NCBI GenBank assembly: GCA_033030425.1
Contig: JAUFSD010000008.1
Coordinates: 1,674,001 to 1,738,000, forward strand
DNA length: 64,000 bases
Direction: 5' to 3'
Source of the DNA: Verpa conica
Taxonomy: Eukaryota; Ascomycota; Pezizomycetes; Pezizales; Morchellaceae
Below, in pieces: positions 46,436 to 57,883 of this stretch. Made by a program: the position numbers and the translations under genes. The notes below the pieces were generated by a model. That model saw nothing but the letters and a program-made list of their open reading frames with translations. It made no database searches and was not told the DNA's origin. Each line of letters opens with the position of its first letter. The stretch's first letter is position 1.

Positions 46436-47344
46436 CGGGACACGACAGGGTAATGGGACACTGATTTACATACAAAATCGCTATTTTGGCACTTTTGTAA
46501 AACCACAACCTTTTAGTCAAAAGAGCTAATAAATTAATTAGTAGGAGTTATCTCCAATAGAAGCCACTACCGTAAGTTACAGTTATTGTTACAATGTTTT
46601 GGGGAATCTACGCAGAGGTGTACCTTATCAGAGGTATTTCCCCATACAAATTAATGCCAAGCCAATTTTATTTGTATGGTGATTTTACATAACTAGTAGA
46701 GCATAAAACCCATAGCAGATACGGGTGATTACAGATTATTAATAGAGTATTAGAACTATATCTAAAATTGTAAGACTAAAATTAGGATATACAAATAGCA
46801 AATAGTTACTTGATTGTATAAATATTAAAAGTATGAACGTTAGGCTGATGCTCCAGTACTGGACGGATTTTATCTTATATCCTCTGAATATCAAATATTA
46901 TATACTTTATATCTACATTTAGTTATTTAATTCATTACTTCTACAAAACTATTAACTCTGCTATGATTTCAAAATCAGTGTACGTGAACTGTATATCCCA
47001 CTATATTAAGCTATCGTTCTCTTTCATACCTTTATATTTAAATCCGAAAAAATCACCATACAGTCTAATCATTATAACTCTGTACTTAATGTAAGTTAAA
47101 TTTTATCCTAATATATTTTCATAATAAGAAATATTCTTTATTACTTTCTCTATTATTTTGCCCTTTAATTTTAATCTACATTATATAAAGCTAATAATCA
47201 AAGAGAAAAAAGATTAGTACCTTTATTCTATATTCCTCAATTTAATATTCTCTTCTATTACTTTATGGGGTTCTAATGAATTTAACTTAATTTATTGTGG
47301 CTGTCCCATTACCCTGTCGTGTCCCGTTACCCCATAAAATACGT
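46418..47344. mobile_element. 927-bp inverted-repeat transposon in an ankyrin exon, family G
   Basis: The ends are perfect 43-bp inverted repeats starting ACGTATTTTATGGGGTAACG. Each end holds two copies of GGGTAAYGGGACAC, possible transposase-binding sites. The target TA is duplicated (46416-46417, 47345-47346) and the host ankyrin sequence resumes exactly on the far side. The interior is very AT-rich with no ORF, so the element is non-autonomous. The perfect ends indicate recent movement. TA duplication fits Tc1/mariner-type transposition. Confidence 0.92.
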
Positions 47345-47900
47345 TATTGGACAACAACGCCGATATCAATGCCTTACCAGCAGAGTTTTTTGGTGTAACA
47401 GCCTTGGATGCGGCAGCTCGAGGCAGACATGCCGACATTACCAAGCTACTTTTAGAACACAGGACCAAAATACCTTTGACGGCCAATGACGTGGATTAAT
47501 CGGTCTTAGAGGTGCTGGCTGTAGGTGGGGACCCCAAAATTATCAATCTGCTTTTACAAAGTGAGGCAGAAGTTAATCCTAAAATAGTGGAAGACTAGGA
47601 TCAATCAATCTTAGAAGCAGTAGTTGTAAGCAGGAATTTCAATATTGTTAGGCTACTTTTAGAGAAAGGGGTCGACATCAATTATCAACTACCAAGGGGT
47701 CTTAAAGTAGTACTATATAGGGCTGCATACCAAGGTTGTTGTAATGCTGTGTAGATGCTTCTAGAGTTCGACGGTGAACGTGAAATGCATGAGAAAGGCC
47801 AAACGCCACCATTATCAGAGCCATTGAAGGTCATCAAGATGTTGCCCGGATCCTATTTGCAACTGAAAAGGTAGATATACCACTACCGAGAGCTATGTCA
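47345..47900 (+). pseudogene. Separated 3' tail of the kinase-ankyrin gene
   Basis: Starting directly after the element, the frame continues the interrupted ankyrin repeat (LDNNADINALPAEFFGVTALDAAARG) and four or five further, diverged ankyrin units. It now has in-frame stops: TAA in ...NDVD-stop-SVLE (about 47497), TAG in ...VED-stop-DQS (about 47596), and TAG in ...CCNAV-stop-MLLE (about 47753), plus a frame change near 47810. The stops lie where CAA, CAG or TGG would fit, so C-to-T type changes are the likely cause. Decay after loss of function is the simplest reading. Confidence 0.75.
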
Positions 47901-48026
47901 AGGCCACCAAGACATTATATACAGCCACTAGGCAGATATGTTCGTGGTGCGGTTTCAGGTGAAACAGCACACGGCTCCTAGAGGAAAACCTAAAATCCGC
48001 TGAAAACAAGTATAACTATATAAATA

Positions 48027-48447
48027 TAGTGCGCGCAGTCTTAAATGTGTCATAGTATTTGGGGCAATATTCCGGCCCCCACAGCCAGCCAAATCACTAA
48101 CAAAAAGATATATAGCCTGTTATAGTCTCAGTAAAGCTCCATATCCTTTCATTAGACTTGGGGATGTGTGGTTGTTGTGGAATAAAACTTTATTTTTGGC
48201 TGTAAAAAGTACCAAATGGAACAATTCCTAGAAATACTTAAGCATGATGGATGCTACACATGGCCTAACAAGTAAGAATTAATATACCAGAGGTAAAGCT
48301 CTATTACAATCATATATTGGCAGTATTATTTTTCTATTGAACATACACCTGATCTTGCAGGATTTTTTTAAATTTTTTACATAGCCCAGATTATTGAAGT
48401 TTGGCCCAGATTCGGTGTGGCTAGCACATTTCAGACTGCGCGTACCA
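48027..48447. mobile_element. Miniature inverted-repeat transposon, family A copy 2
   Basis: A 421-bp copy of the element at 1768-2210 in the same orientation, with TA at 48025-48026 and 48448-48449. The copies agree along the full length (for example TTGTGGAATAAAACTT and ATGATGGATGCTACA are identical), with mostly transition differences and a few deletions. Confidence 0.85.
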
Positions 48448-49024
48448 TATAAGATTTAAGAACTGTATATTTGAGACCATAGGGTTTTTTTTTTAGAAGT
48501 TTCTGAACTATACCTAAAATTGCCAATTCTTCCGCTAAGACTGATTTCCATACCACCTAAAGGGCCAAAACACTAGTAAGAGCACTGTGGGAGGTGGAGG
48601 AGAACTAAGGGCAAGGTATGAAATATAGGTCTTGGCGGGGCTAGCCCGTCAGTTATAACGCCTCCGGGCATGTAAGATAGAACAACAACCTTCCCAGACA
48701 AGAAAGAATACCCCCACAGCACCATTTAGTAAACTTTAAAAGATAAACATATACGCGAGAAATCTTTCATAATATTTCTAGATAGTTAGGATAGGAGAAA
48801 TTTATTAAGAGTTTAAAGTAGATTTTTTATCTGCTATCCTAGCCTTATAATAAATTTTTTTAAACTTCTAAAGAGGTTTTTACCCAGTGTTCGTCATAGG
48901 GGGGGGAGTCGGTCTCCAAACTTTCAAAGTGCAGCATAAAGGGAGGAGCGTAACCACAGAATAAAACTAACCCAATGGCAAGGTAACTATCCATTACAAG
49001 TAAAATACGAAGGGTATTGGACGT

Positions 49025-49198
49025 AGCACAGTTGGTTCAGCGATCGCGAAGTCATATAACAGAAGTTATATTAGAGTAAACTAAGCGATTAATATTTGCT
49101 ATCTAGGTCATAGACCTACTAAGCTATATAGCTCAGGCTAACGCTTAAACTCGTACACCTGGCATGTCTATATCAGCAAAAAAAAAAAAAAAAAAAAA
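49025..49198 (+). mobile_element. Possible tRNA-derived SINE ending in poly(A)
   Basis: TAGCACAGTTGG near 49022-49035 fits the RNA polymerase III A-box consensus of tRNA genes and is followed by a D-loop-like GTTCAGCG. About 150 bp later there is an uninterrupted run of 21 A (49178-49198). No good B-box (GGTTCGANTCC) remains, and no target duplication was found. The assignment is weak. Confidence 0.3.
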
Positions 49199-49339
49199 TA
49201 TCAATTATCTCCTGACGCCGTATTTTCTTTTCCAATATTGGAGCCCCTGTGTCATTCTGTAGCATCCTGAAGCATCCTTAATCACTGTTTGCCGAAATTT
49301 GGATTATGTAAAAATTCCGGTGTTTTTGGCCGCCTGAGC

Positions 49340-49640
49340 ATCATGAGGGGCATTATGAGGCACCTGACGCCCAGGATACTTCTAATGCCATAGTCACAGT
49401 TTTTGCTAATGCAAAGACGGTCTTCTGTCTAAAACCCCAGGCCATAGGGGTACAGCACTCTCTTGCTGCTTCTGCTAGCCCCTCCGGAATGCTCAAAGCC
49501 CTTCCCCTTGTTCCACCTGCTATTGTGAAGGTGAGGTCGTCTATGAAGGTTAGGGTAGCTGTGTACTCTTCCAAGAACCTGAGGGCGGTATGGGGCTTTC
49601 CCTAGGATATTCCAGTCTATGTCTTCCATCCAGGTTCCCG
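49340..49640 (-). pseudogene. Possible LINE reverse transcriptase relic
   Basis: The minus strand reads YTATLTFIDDLTFTIAGG, then after a spacer AEAARECC...WGF...FALAKT. The spacing is like the FADD-to-KT segment of fungal LINE reverse transcriptases, but the catalytic motif is FIDD and the frame is broken by stops upstream. It is too short and degenerate to place in a family. Confidence 0.3.
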
Positions 49641-50152
49641 TTTTGCCGTTTACTTTAATTTCTAGCTCTCCTATTGCTCATCTGTCGACTTTGCTAGCTG
49701 TTTGGGTGTCCCTACTTCTCTCAATATGTTGATTAGGGTTCCCTTCGGAGTATTTCTGTGGGGTCGGTAATAGATAAAAGAAAGTCAAAATTATAACGAA
49801 ATGTTTATGGGGCGGTAACTGTTTTTGTGCATCAAGGCTTATTGGGGGCTACGCCAAGACACCACATTTGTATAGGGATTTGATGGTGATTTGCGTATAA
49901 TGACTTGAGGGGTTTAGAGAACCAAGCATTGATTATAACAGGGAAACTGCAAAGATACTTCTACTAAACACCTAGACCTGCGTCGTACTATACCAGCTAA
50001 CCTTAATACTGAGATATGCTCATCACGCACAAAAGATCACTCACAGTACCAGTTCAAAAAGCAGTTCATTTTCATTTAAATACAAACTCCGATAACATCA
50101 TGCACACAAAAAAAAAAAAAAAGCATCATATTTACAACACCACTCCCCCTCA
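49641..50152. other. Intergenic, 3' side of the P450 gene
   Basis: No gene is seen; an A14 run lies near 50108-50122. Confidence 0.4.
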
Positions 50153-51893
50153 TCACCTTCTCGAAAACTTCAACACCGGTCCTTCCTTCCGACTCGTGAA
50201 ATGATCCATGAGTCTAAACTCACCATTCCTCTCCGCAAAGCCTTCATGCCACAACGTTCCCTTCCCTTCAGTCTCGACCTCCTCAAACTCAAACTCAAAC
50301 ATGATTCTGGCGATAGTTAATCTGAGCTCGACGTACGCGACAGACTTCCCAATGCAACCGCGGGGACCAATCGAGAATGGTGTAAACGCGTTTCTGGCAG
50401 ATTCAACGGCATCTTCGGTGGTGTATTCAGAGAGCCAGCGCTCGGGGATGAATTCGAATGGGTTGGGGAAGTAGTCGGGGTTATGGTGAATAGCGTAGAT
50501 GGGAGTTCCAGTGACAGTCTAGTTGAAGATATTAGCCTTGAATTCTTCTTTCTCGCAGGGAGTACTCACTCCATGAGGTAGAAACACTCCATCGACTACA
50601 ATTCCCTCTGGTGCTGTGACTTCACGGGGGAGCAAGCCAGGAACAGGAGGAGCGAGTCTCATAGCTTCGTCGACACAAGCTTTCAAATAGTGGCAGTCCG
50701 AGATTTGCTTTCCGCCAACGATCTCCCCAACACTGTTGAAGGTGCTACGAATCTCTTTCTTGAGGATAGCGAGCTTTTCAGGATTACGTGCCAAATAAAA
50801 CATTGTAGCCGAGAGAGCTGTAGCCGTGGTATCAGAACCACTATTAAACGGTTAGTATATTAAAGAGAGAATATCAGGGTTAGGGTTCTCTAACGCAATC
50901 ATGAGCACATTAGCCTCCCCCCAAAGCTCCTTGGTGTCAAAACCCTTGCCGGTCTCTGGGTCCTTTGCGTCGAGGAGATAGTGGAAAAAGTCCTTTTTGT
51001 AGTCGGCACCAAGTTGCATACGCTCATTCGCACAACCACGAGAGTGCTGGATAAACCTCCATCTATCACGCACGATAGTAGGGAACAAGATACGCGAGAT
51101 TTTCAGTGTAGCCAGCGGAAGGTAGTTTCCGTTCTAACCCAATTGTTAGTCTCAATGCAAATGGGGGGGGGGTTTAGAAAAACCTACAATGTAATGACTG
51201 TGAGCAGCCTGAGCAATCAAATGGGTAACAAATCTAGTAGTCTCATCCCTCAACATTCCAAAGCTCTTCCCAAAGCACAACTCCCCCATCACATCGAACG
51301 TCAGCCAACTAAACATATCACCCATATCAATACCCTTCTTCTGCTTCACACTCCTGCTATCAATCTCCTCGGCAAAGACCTGGATATTTCCCAAGACCAG
51401 ATCCTCCATACTCTTCAGTGCGTTTTCCGAGAACGCCGCTGAAAGGACTCTACGCTTGCGGCCATGCTCGGCCTTGGAGATGCAGTTGTGGGTGTTGTAG
51501 ACACCCTTGACTGCTGGGAACGCGGAGTAGAAGGTGGACTTTTGTAGTGAGCGGGAGAGTGCAGAGTGTCCATAGATTGATTTCAGCGCGGTGGAGGTGT
51601 TGATTGAGACAAGGTTTGGTGCGAAACGGACTACAGGGCCGTATTTCAAGTGGGCGTGGTGTAGAGCGAGATGACGATCACCGAGATAGGCGTGATAAAC
51701 ATTATACCTGGGGATATATTAGCAATGAGAACTCTACCAGGATGAAGAAGAAAACACACCAATCAGTGATACGTGCGAGAAGAGGTCCAGGATGCTTGGC
51801 AAGAGGGTGAAGGTATAGACGGTAGAAAACCAGGGATGCCAAATACACAACAAACGAGGTAACCAAGATGTAGATACTGGATAGAATCGACAT
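50153..51893 (-). CDS. Cytochrome P450 monooxygenase
   Basis: Five exons (51760-51893, 51188-51707, 50895-51133, 50570-50840, 50153-50518) with introns of 51-54 bp give 509 residues. The N-terminus is a membrane anchor (MSILSSIYILVTSFVVYLASLVFYRLYLHPL) followed by the Pro-rich hinge KHPGP, placing the enzyme on the ER. The I-helix oxygen-binding motif AGSDTTAT is intact across the third intron; ExxR is EAMR; the PERF-like motif is FIPERW; the heme loop is FSIGPRGCIG with the Cys ligand. The overall style (LPREVTAPEG, FTPFSIGPRGCIGKSVAYVELR) is that of fungal families that oxidise small aromatic or secondary-metabolite substrates, such as benzoate 4-monooxygenase-like and pisatin demethylase-like enzymes. 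The substrate is unknown. No biosynthetic backbone gene is next to it. Confidence 0.9.
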
Positions 51894-53190
51894 CTTTGAC
51901 AGAGAGAGCAGCACTGGGAATTCCAGGGAGTGCAGGGAGTCCTTGACGATAGTCATCGCAGAGAAGGGGGGACCCGGAGGTGGACAGCAATTTAAGGCAG
52001 CTCGATGATAACTACGTGACTATGGGAGAGTCTCACAACAGCAGCATTAAGCTTTATGTCTTACTCTCCCGGGAGAAGAAGGGGGTTAATAAGTACTCAG
52101 TACTCATCAGCCATTATCACCAAGATTATTCTCACAACCAAGCTTACCGGCGGGAGTTTACAAAGTCGTGTCTTTGACGTTTGCTGTGCTCAAACTGACA
52201 TCAAACCCCATAGCGGTAAGAGGCTCGGTTTAGCACGGATAGACGAGGACCGTCTGCCATGACGTTTCTGCCCTCTCGGAAGCACTGGGCTGGAAGTAGT
52301 TAGAGGGCCGTATGCAAGGCAAAGAGGAGGGTGGATGCGGGGTGAGACCTGTGCATTGCATCAGAGATGAGATTAGATTGTGTGGTGCTGATATCCACGT
52401 GAGGGGTGCCGCTTCAAGCCGCACAGCTTCATCCGATGTCCGGGAGGGCACTGATAAGCTTTCACTTGCCAACGGTCCCCGGATCCAGCAGGCGGGTGGT
52501 GATATATTATGTCATTCGGTAACTGCCGGTGTCCTTACAATCTAGTGTCTAAAGCCTTGATCCTCAAGAGTGTGTTGGCGTATACAGTAAGACTAGTTAC
52601 AACTCTCAGCAGTAGCTTCATAACCCCCCGAAGCTACATTCTAATCGGAGGGGTAATCGGCTCTCTCGGCTACAGCTCTAGCTCTGGTACTAGATTATAA
52701 GGCACCGCTATGTGGTCCCTGCCATGGAGTATGCCTTGAGATAACACCGGTATCAATAATCACAACAGTCTCGGAGGCTCTCTGTCTGGCCCTCCTCCGG
52801 GTAGTGTTTTCCCCACACATTTCCCTTCACGTCACCCGGAGAAGCCCCTGCAGTCATCTCTAGACAACCGCACGTCCTTCTTGTTTCTTGATGTCGTTCC
52901 CCGCATCTTATCAACTGCAGCCCGACTCTCCCATTGGCTCACTCCCTCATCACTGTGTTCATCGCATACATACGGGTAGCACCCACCAACACCATTGGCC
53001 TATGCACAGCATCTGATTTCTAATGGATAAGAGAGATGAGCAACCGATTATTTATCCCAACCTTCTATTTACAGAAACCAACCCCAGCGTGGAGTAGGAA
53101 CGCCCAAGCTCAGAAAAAAGAAAAAAAAGAACCAAACGCCCTCTATCATAATGATATCAACACCTTCCAAACAAAGAAATATAATCCCCT
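51894..53190. other. Intergenic between the P450 and TTC36-like genes
   Basis: About 1.3 kb with no gene. Several moderate GC patches and a small AGCTTC...GAAGCT inverted pair near 52615-52640 are all that is seen. Confidence 0.4.
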
Positions 53191-53856
53191 TCACTTACTA
53201 CACGGGACTTCCCCTCCCCCTACATACTCCCTCGTCAATGCCTCCTTCACAATCGCGCCACACAACCTCGCATACGGGTTTGTCCTAACAGCCATTTCCC
53301 TCCCCATTGCATTCCCATACCTCCCCCCCTCGTAGAAATCCTTACTCGCAGCCATCTCCAATTGGTCTTTATCCATGCCCATGAACGCCACCCCGCCCGC
53401 ACCCGCCTTGTTAAACAGCCCATACAGCAGTGCCCCCCGCTGGGTATATGCCTGAGCCAGTAGATTCGCGCGACTCGGCGATATAGGGTCCCTCATTGTT
53501 GCGGGGGCAGCGAGATCAACAGCCTTACTCAGGGCGGCGATGATCTCCGCCGGGGGTGCTTCGAGCATGCGGAGGACCTGGGCGAGGTTGTTGTATGCGG
53601 ATGCGTAGGTGGGGTGTGTGACTGTGAGCTCTGTTAGGATGGCTCGGGCGCCCGGGAGGTCATTGGATTCGGCGAGCCGGATGGCGTGGAGTTCGGTGGA
53701 TTTGAGGGTGCCCAGGAGGGTGGTGGAGGTGATGTGGGTGTCTGGGGGTTGGGAGGGGTCGATGGTTGGGACGGTCGAGGATGCGGCTGCGGACTCGGGG
53801 TCAAAGAGCTGGCCGAGGACTTGGGCGTCGTTGGTTGTGAGGTCGACGGTTGTCAT
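53191..53856 (-). CDS. TTC36-like tetratricopeptide repeat protein
   Basis: A single-exon gene of 221 residues, start at 53856 (MTTVDLTTNDAQVLGQLFDP). The features match the small TTC36 family. The N-terminal NDAQVLGQLFDP motif comes first, then three TPR-like helical pairs (AIRLAESNDLPGARAIL; ASAYNNLAQVLRM; TQRGALLYGLF). The C-terminal signature DFYEGGRYGN...RTNPYARLC closes the protein. The animal counterpart shares NDxxVL..(L/I)F(D/N)P, ASAYNN.AQ, QRG and NPYA.LC in the same order. Mammalian TTC36 has been reported to bind 4-hydroxyphenylpyruvate dioxygenase and protect it from degradation. Here the gene is divergent from the HPPD gene with about 595 bp between start codons. A chaperone-like role for HPPD in this fungus is inferred from that placement plus family knowledge. 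Confidence 0.8.
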   Translation of the reverse strand: MTTVDLTTNDAQVLGQLFDPESAAASSTVPTIDPSQPPDTHITSTTLLGTLKSTELHAIRLAESNDLPGARAILTELTVTHPTYASAYNNLAQVLRMLEAPPAEIIAALSKAVDLAAPATMRDPISPSRANLLAQAYTQRGALLYGLFNKAGAGGVAFMGMDKDQLEMAASKDFYEGGRYGNAMGREMAVRTNPYARLCGAIVKEALTREYVGGGEVPCSK

Positions 53857-54451
53857 TGTGGGAGGGTATTGAGAAAGTTGGTATTGTGACAACCTTGACT
53901 GGAAGAGCTTTAGGGAATGGGTTTGAGCTGTCCTAAGGGAGGTAATTCACTTGATTCTTTGAACGGGGGCAATACTATACATATGAAGGTGGACCTCTAT
54001 GCCCGATAGCAAGCCAGGGTTAGGGTTACCCAGCTTGCCATCTCTAACCGACGCTAGAGGGAGCCCTGCATGATCCTGGTGGCGGGCAAATCATGCCGTC
54101 GTCATGCATCACCCGCTGCAGCCATTAGCAGCACCGACGATATCCGGTGGTAGCCGTCCCCAGCTGGGTAATTCTTCTCCCGGGGTAACTCCGTATCTTG
54201 ATCTTCACACAGCCCTCACTCGGAGGTGTAGAGAGACACACAGAGATGCCCTATCCACTAAGGGATCATTGATACAGAGACATCCCTCTCATAAATCCCC
54301 CTTCTTCTTCCTCGTAGACTTCCCAACATTGTTCGTGTCTGAATATCATCATTGTCCTTTAATCATCTCCAACCATCTCCAACGATCTCCAGTAAAGCAG
54401 ATCTTCCCTAGTAGATAATTTCCCGCTGCTTCCGTTATCCACACACTCACA
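53857..54451. promoter_or_regulatory. Shared divergent promoter of TTC36-like and HPPD genes
   Basis: The only region between the two start codons. It holds a telobox-like CCAGGGTTAGGGTTACCC near 54007-54025, and a repeated ATCTCCAAC word (54364-54390) near the HPPD start. No TATA box is obvious on either side. Co-regulation is inferred from the head-to-head layout. Confidence 0.45.
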
Positions 54452-55822
<1,371 letters not shown>

Positions 55823-56214
55823 AGTGTGATTATCCGTTTACTTGCTTTTTTTTCTTTTTTCTTTTCGCCTGGGGTTGCTGTTGTGCAACGTTTTCTATGG
55901 TTAGATTCATATGATGGTAGCGAGGTCGGAGTTTGTTTTTTATTCTGGGTTTTTATTCTCTGGGTTTTCTATATTTTTGTATATTCTATGGCCTACGTTG
56001 GTGTAATTAATTTCTATGTGAAGTTAATTAGCTGTTGCGAGTGTGTTTATGTATGTGGACCAATTAGGTATAGTGTGGGATGTGTCCATAACGAGTGATA
56101 ATCTATGCGTAACCCAGTAATTAGTCGGGATGTCAACCAGATAAAAACGGGGAGTGTCGTTCTGTGAAGGTTGCCAGGCTTGTCTGCAGGTGGAATATGG
56201 GTATTAGGAGTGTA
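55823..56214. other. 3' flank of HPPD
   Basis: T-rich tract just after the stop (55840-55870) typical of a fungal 3' UTR. No gene. Confidence 0.4.
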
Positions 56215-56401
56215 CTCGCCTAAAAATAAAGTCTGACGATTGATTATGTACCAGTACACACAAGAAAATACATAAGCATTATAATTGTTATCCCTATTGG
56301 CATTGAGGTATTTAGACATGATTTTTGGTAGTTTCCTAATTTCTGTTTGTGTAATTATGTACTGGTACATAATCGATCGTCAGACTTTATTTTTTGGCGA
56401 G
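56215..56401. mobile_element. Miniature inverted-repeat transposon, family H
   Basis: A 187-bp element with about 45-bp inverted ends (CTCGCCWAAAAATAAAGTCTGACGAT...), flanked by TA at 56213-56214 and 56402-56403. The arms match at more than 90 percent. It would form a long hairpin. Non-coding. Confidence 0.85.
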
Positions 56402-57514
56402 TAGTTAGGATGGGTTACTCTAAGTTTGGAAGTATTTTACTTTATTACCGAGGAATATAGTGTGATCACCGAGATAGGGTACATAGGGAATAGTCAATTC
56501 AGACAATAGGAGATCTATTGTCTATTCCGCCTACCTACAATCTTAAGTCTTGAGAAACGCCCAGTATAGCAAGTAACCTCTATTACAATATCCTTGACTC
56601 CCATACAATTTAAGAGTAATATCATTAGACAACCCTTTACTGCTATCAGAGATACACGCTTGTCTTTCGGTTCAGATATCAGAGGCTCTACTAGCGAAAG
56701 ATCTACAGTGTTCTCGCTTATGTGTACCAGTGGCTCATCGGGCCGGGGCGCACCAATAGATAAAGTGCGGCTTAGTGACGTCCTTCGTGTAGAATATGGA
56801 TAGATAAATAGTGGGAGTTAGTAGTAGTTAGTATTAATTTATTTATTATCTCTTCTTGGGATAAATGAGTGATTATGTAGCTTCGGAGTCTTCTTCGGGG
56901 TCGGAATGGGGTACTGCATGGCTTATTTAGTAGTACCCAACTCAGTATTCGGTCTTCCCCGAGTCTTGGGGGGGGGTTTTTGAGATGGTCGGTCTTGTTG
57001 TTTATGTAGGGCTCGACTACCTGTAAGATGAACGGGTAGAGTTCCGGGCGTGCATCGTAGTTGGATCCATTTACTTACGTTGTTAGATCTAAATACTAGT
57101 ATTTATTTTGCGGAGAGGGGTAAGTGAGGGTTAGGTATGTAGATACTGCGTAGTAAGTACCATTTTCATTAATTCCATGTACCCTCCCACCCCCCGCTCA
57201 TAATCGATAAGTTCACCGTAGGCGTTACGCTGCCGGGGAAGGCTATTAGCGTTTGTTCATGTAGCATAGTCAGGCGAGATACATGATAGCTTCAGTAAGT
57301 CTCAATATTTTGTACGCTACGGGTTTTTCGGCGGTACTATAAGCCTAGTGCGAGAAGGTAGGAGCGGAGGGAACGAAGGAATCAGGAGGCTTGGTGAGAG
57401 TAGTTGTTAAAACTGAGTAGAGAGTCTACATTAACGATATCTGACGGCGAGCCAGGAGATGAGCGTTTCTAGATTCATACAACTCATCACGGCGATGAGA
57501 TAAGCCATGATGAG
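56402..57514. other. Gene-poor stretch
   Basis: No gene or clear element is recognised. The sequence is AT-rich with dense stops. Confidence 0.4.
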
Positions 57515-57883
57515 ATGGGGTGCTGGAAAGTAATGCACATTTTAGCCTAGCAACACCCAAACACCTAAGTCTCACCGCAACAAAACACCCAAAATTAACT
57601 CAGCCTTTGGTTATAAACTTCACTTATTATACTATTGGATGTAAAACTTAGTGTTACTTTGTGGAAAATGCATCCATTCAGCAAGAAGTAGTACTAAGGT
57701 ATCTGCTACCAGCCCCAAAGTGCTAGTATGGCAAATAGTCATAGACCTTACTTAAATTTTCTATTGGGATTAGAATCTGCATACCCTAAATTACCCCAAG
57801 GCTCTTCATAACATGAGTTAAATGTGTGGTTGTTGACAATCAGCGTGGTTTCTTCGAATGTGCATCACTTTCCAGCACCCCAT
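57515..57883. mobile_element. Inverted-repeat element, family I
   Basis: Ends form a 27-bp inverted repeat with one mismatch (ATGGGGTGCTGGAAAGTRAT...) 370 bp apart. Unlike the other families here it has no TA flanks, and no 8-bp target duplication is evident, so the superfamily is open. The inner part has no ORF. Confidence 0.65.

Noticed and set aside
49021..49095. tRNA gene
   Set aside because: Only the A-box and D-arm resemble a tRNA; no acceptor stem, anticodon arm or B-box could be folded.
50841..50894. Stop codon inside the P450 I-helix region
   Set aside because: Explained by a 54-bp intron whose removal restores AGSDTTAT.
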